64,000 nt of DNA, taken from Flectonema sp. DT1601 (lineage: Eukaryota; Euglenozoa; Diplonemea; Diplonemida; Diplonemidae). The notes beneath the pieces are model-generated. The model made no database searches. It was given only the letters and a program-made list of their open reading frames with translations, and was not told the DNA's origin. Positions within the stretch are counted from its first letter, which is position 1. Each line of letters begins with the position of its first letter. Of this stretch, positions 63,761 to 64,000 are shown piece by piece. The stretch is taken from assembly GCA_964019425.1 (NCBI GenBank), contig OZ025842.1:248001-312000 (forward strand). The letters run 5' to 3'. The position numbers and the translations under genes were made by a program.

Positions 63761-64000
63761 TCAGATGATGGATTTTTCAACCACACGAGAGAATGAAGAC
63801 TTTTTAATTAGTTCGTTAGTGCAAGCCTCACTCTTCGGAGATGAACGCTTTGCGAGAGCAGGGATTCGTTCATTGTTACTGATATACAATGAAAGAGGAG
63901 GACGAAGAGATTCGCTACTTCTAAACATTTTTACGACAAGTTCAGCTACATAATCTCCAGTCATTATCAATGAAGCCATTCGGGCCTCATCACTCGAATC
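63761..64000 (-). CDS. 3' end of an unidentified gene, cut by the window edge
   Basis: The frame is open from the right edge to a stop at 63761, giving 79 residues of the C-terminus. The sequence (DSSDEARMASLIMTGDYVAE ... LIKKSSFSRVVEKSII) has a balanced composition unlike the surrounding random frames, and the strand agrees with all other genes. A start inside the window (MASLIMTGD at 63979) is possible but has no acceptor before it, so a larger protein entering from the right is more likely. Function unknown. Confidence 0.5.
   Translation of the reverse strand, partial: DSSDEARMASLIMTGDYVAELVVKMFRSSESLRPPLSLYISNNERIPALAKRSSPKSEACTNELIKKSSFSRVVEKSII

Noticed and set aside
63522-63953. 143-codon plus-strand frame as a gene
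   Set aside because: Its second half is antisense to the better-supported minus-strand coding end, and its first half is homopolymer-driven.

Overview
This looks like a eukaryotic nuclear window. It is AT-rich and dense in long A and T homopolymers. It holds 16 supported protein genes, plus one cut by the right edge, and every one reads from the minus strand. In nearly all of them a pyrimidine-rich tract ending in AG lies about 8-50 bases upstream of the ATG. A long one-direction gene run with an acceptor just before each start is the layout of polycistronic transcription with spliced-leader trans-splicing. Together with a fragment of large-subunit rRNA whose bases resemble (from memory) the kinetoplastid form, a nucleoplasmin-like protein and CCCH zinc-finger proteins, this suggests a free-living euglenozoan (kinetoplastid or diplonemid relative). 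That assignment is an inference of moderate confidence. No spliced-leader gene is in the window. Two adjacent genes also carry ordinary GT-AG cis-introns.

Layout in transcription order, right to left. 64.0-61.5 kb: the 3' end of an unknown gene, an ADAT3-like tRNA deaminase subunit, and an acidic protein with a C-terminal CaaX box. 61.5-54.9 kb: non-coding, holding a young DNA transposon with about 170-bp terminal inverted repeats inserted in an older repeat. 54.8-48.5 kb: a small membrane protein, a PPR-like protein and a myotubularin-FYVE lipid phosphatase, the last two separated by only 80 bases. 45.4-34.8 kb: a type I membrane protein, a four-segment membrane protein, a lipoxygenase and a ubiquitin-like/ankyrin protein. 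33.5-28.9 kb: a WDR33/Pfs2-like polyadenylation factor (3 exons), a nucleoplasmin-like protein (3 exons) and a mitochondrial S-adenosylmethionine carrier. 27.3-21.5 kb: a receptor-like MEKK-type kinase and a triple CCCH zinc-finger protein. 21.5-10.4 kb: an 11-kb gene-free stretch. 10.4-4.2 kb: one unrecognised gene, a local array of duplicated repeats and a small zinc-binding protein. 4.2-0 kb: non-coding with a MITE.

The genes do not form one pathway, as expected for a eukaryotic polycistron. Several act on RNA: the polyadenylation factor, tRNA deaminase subunit, PPR protein and two zinc-finger proteins. Others act at membranes or in signalling: the kinase, lipid phosphatase, prenylated protein, lipoxygenase and three unidentified membrane proteins. 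The intergenic DNA is built from several families of short fold-back repeats and two kinds of TIR element of about 0.8 kb. I found no convincing tRNA gene, CRISPR array, retroelement gene or virus-like gene.
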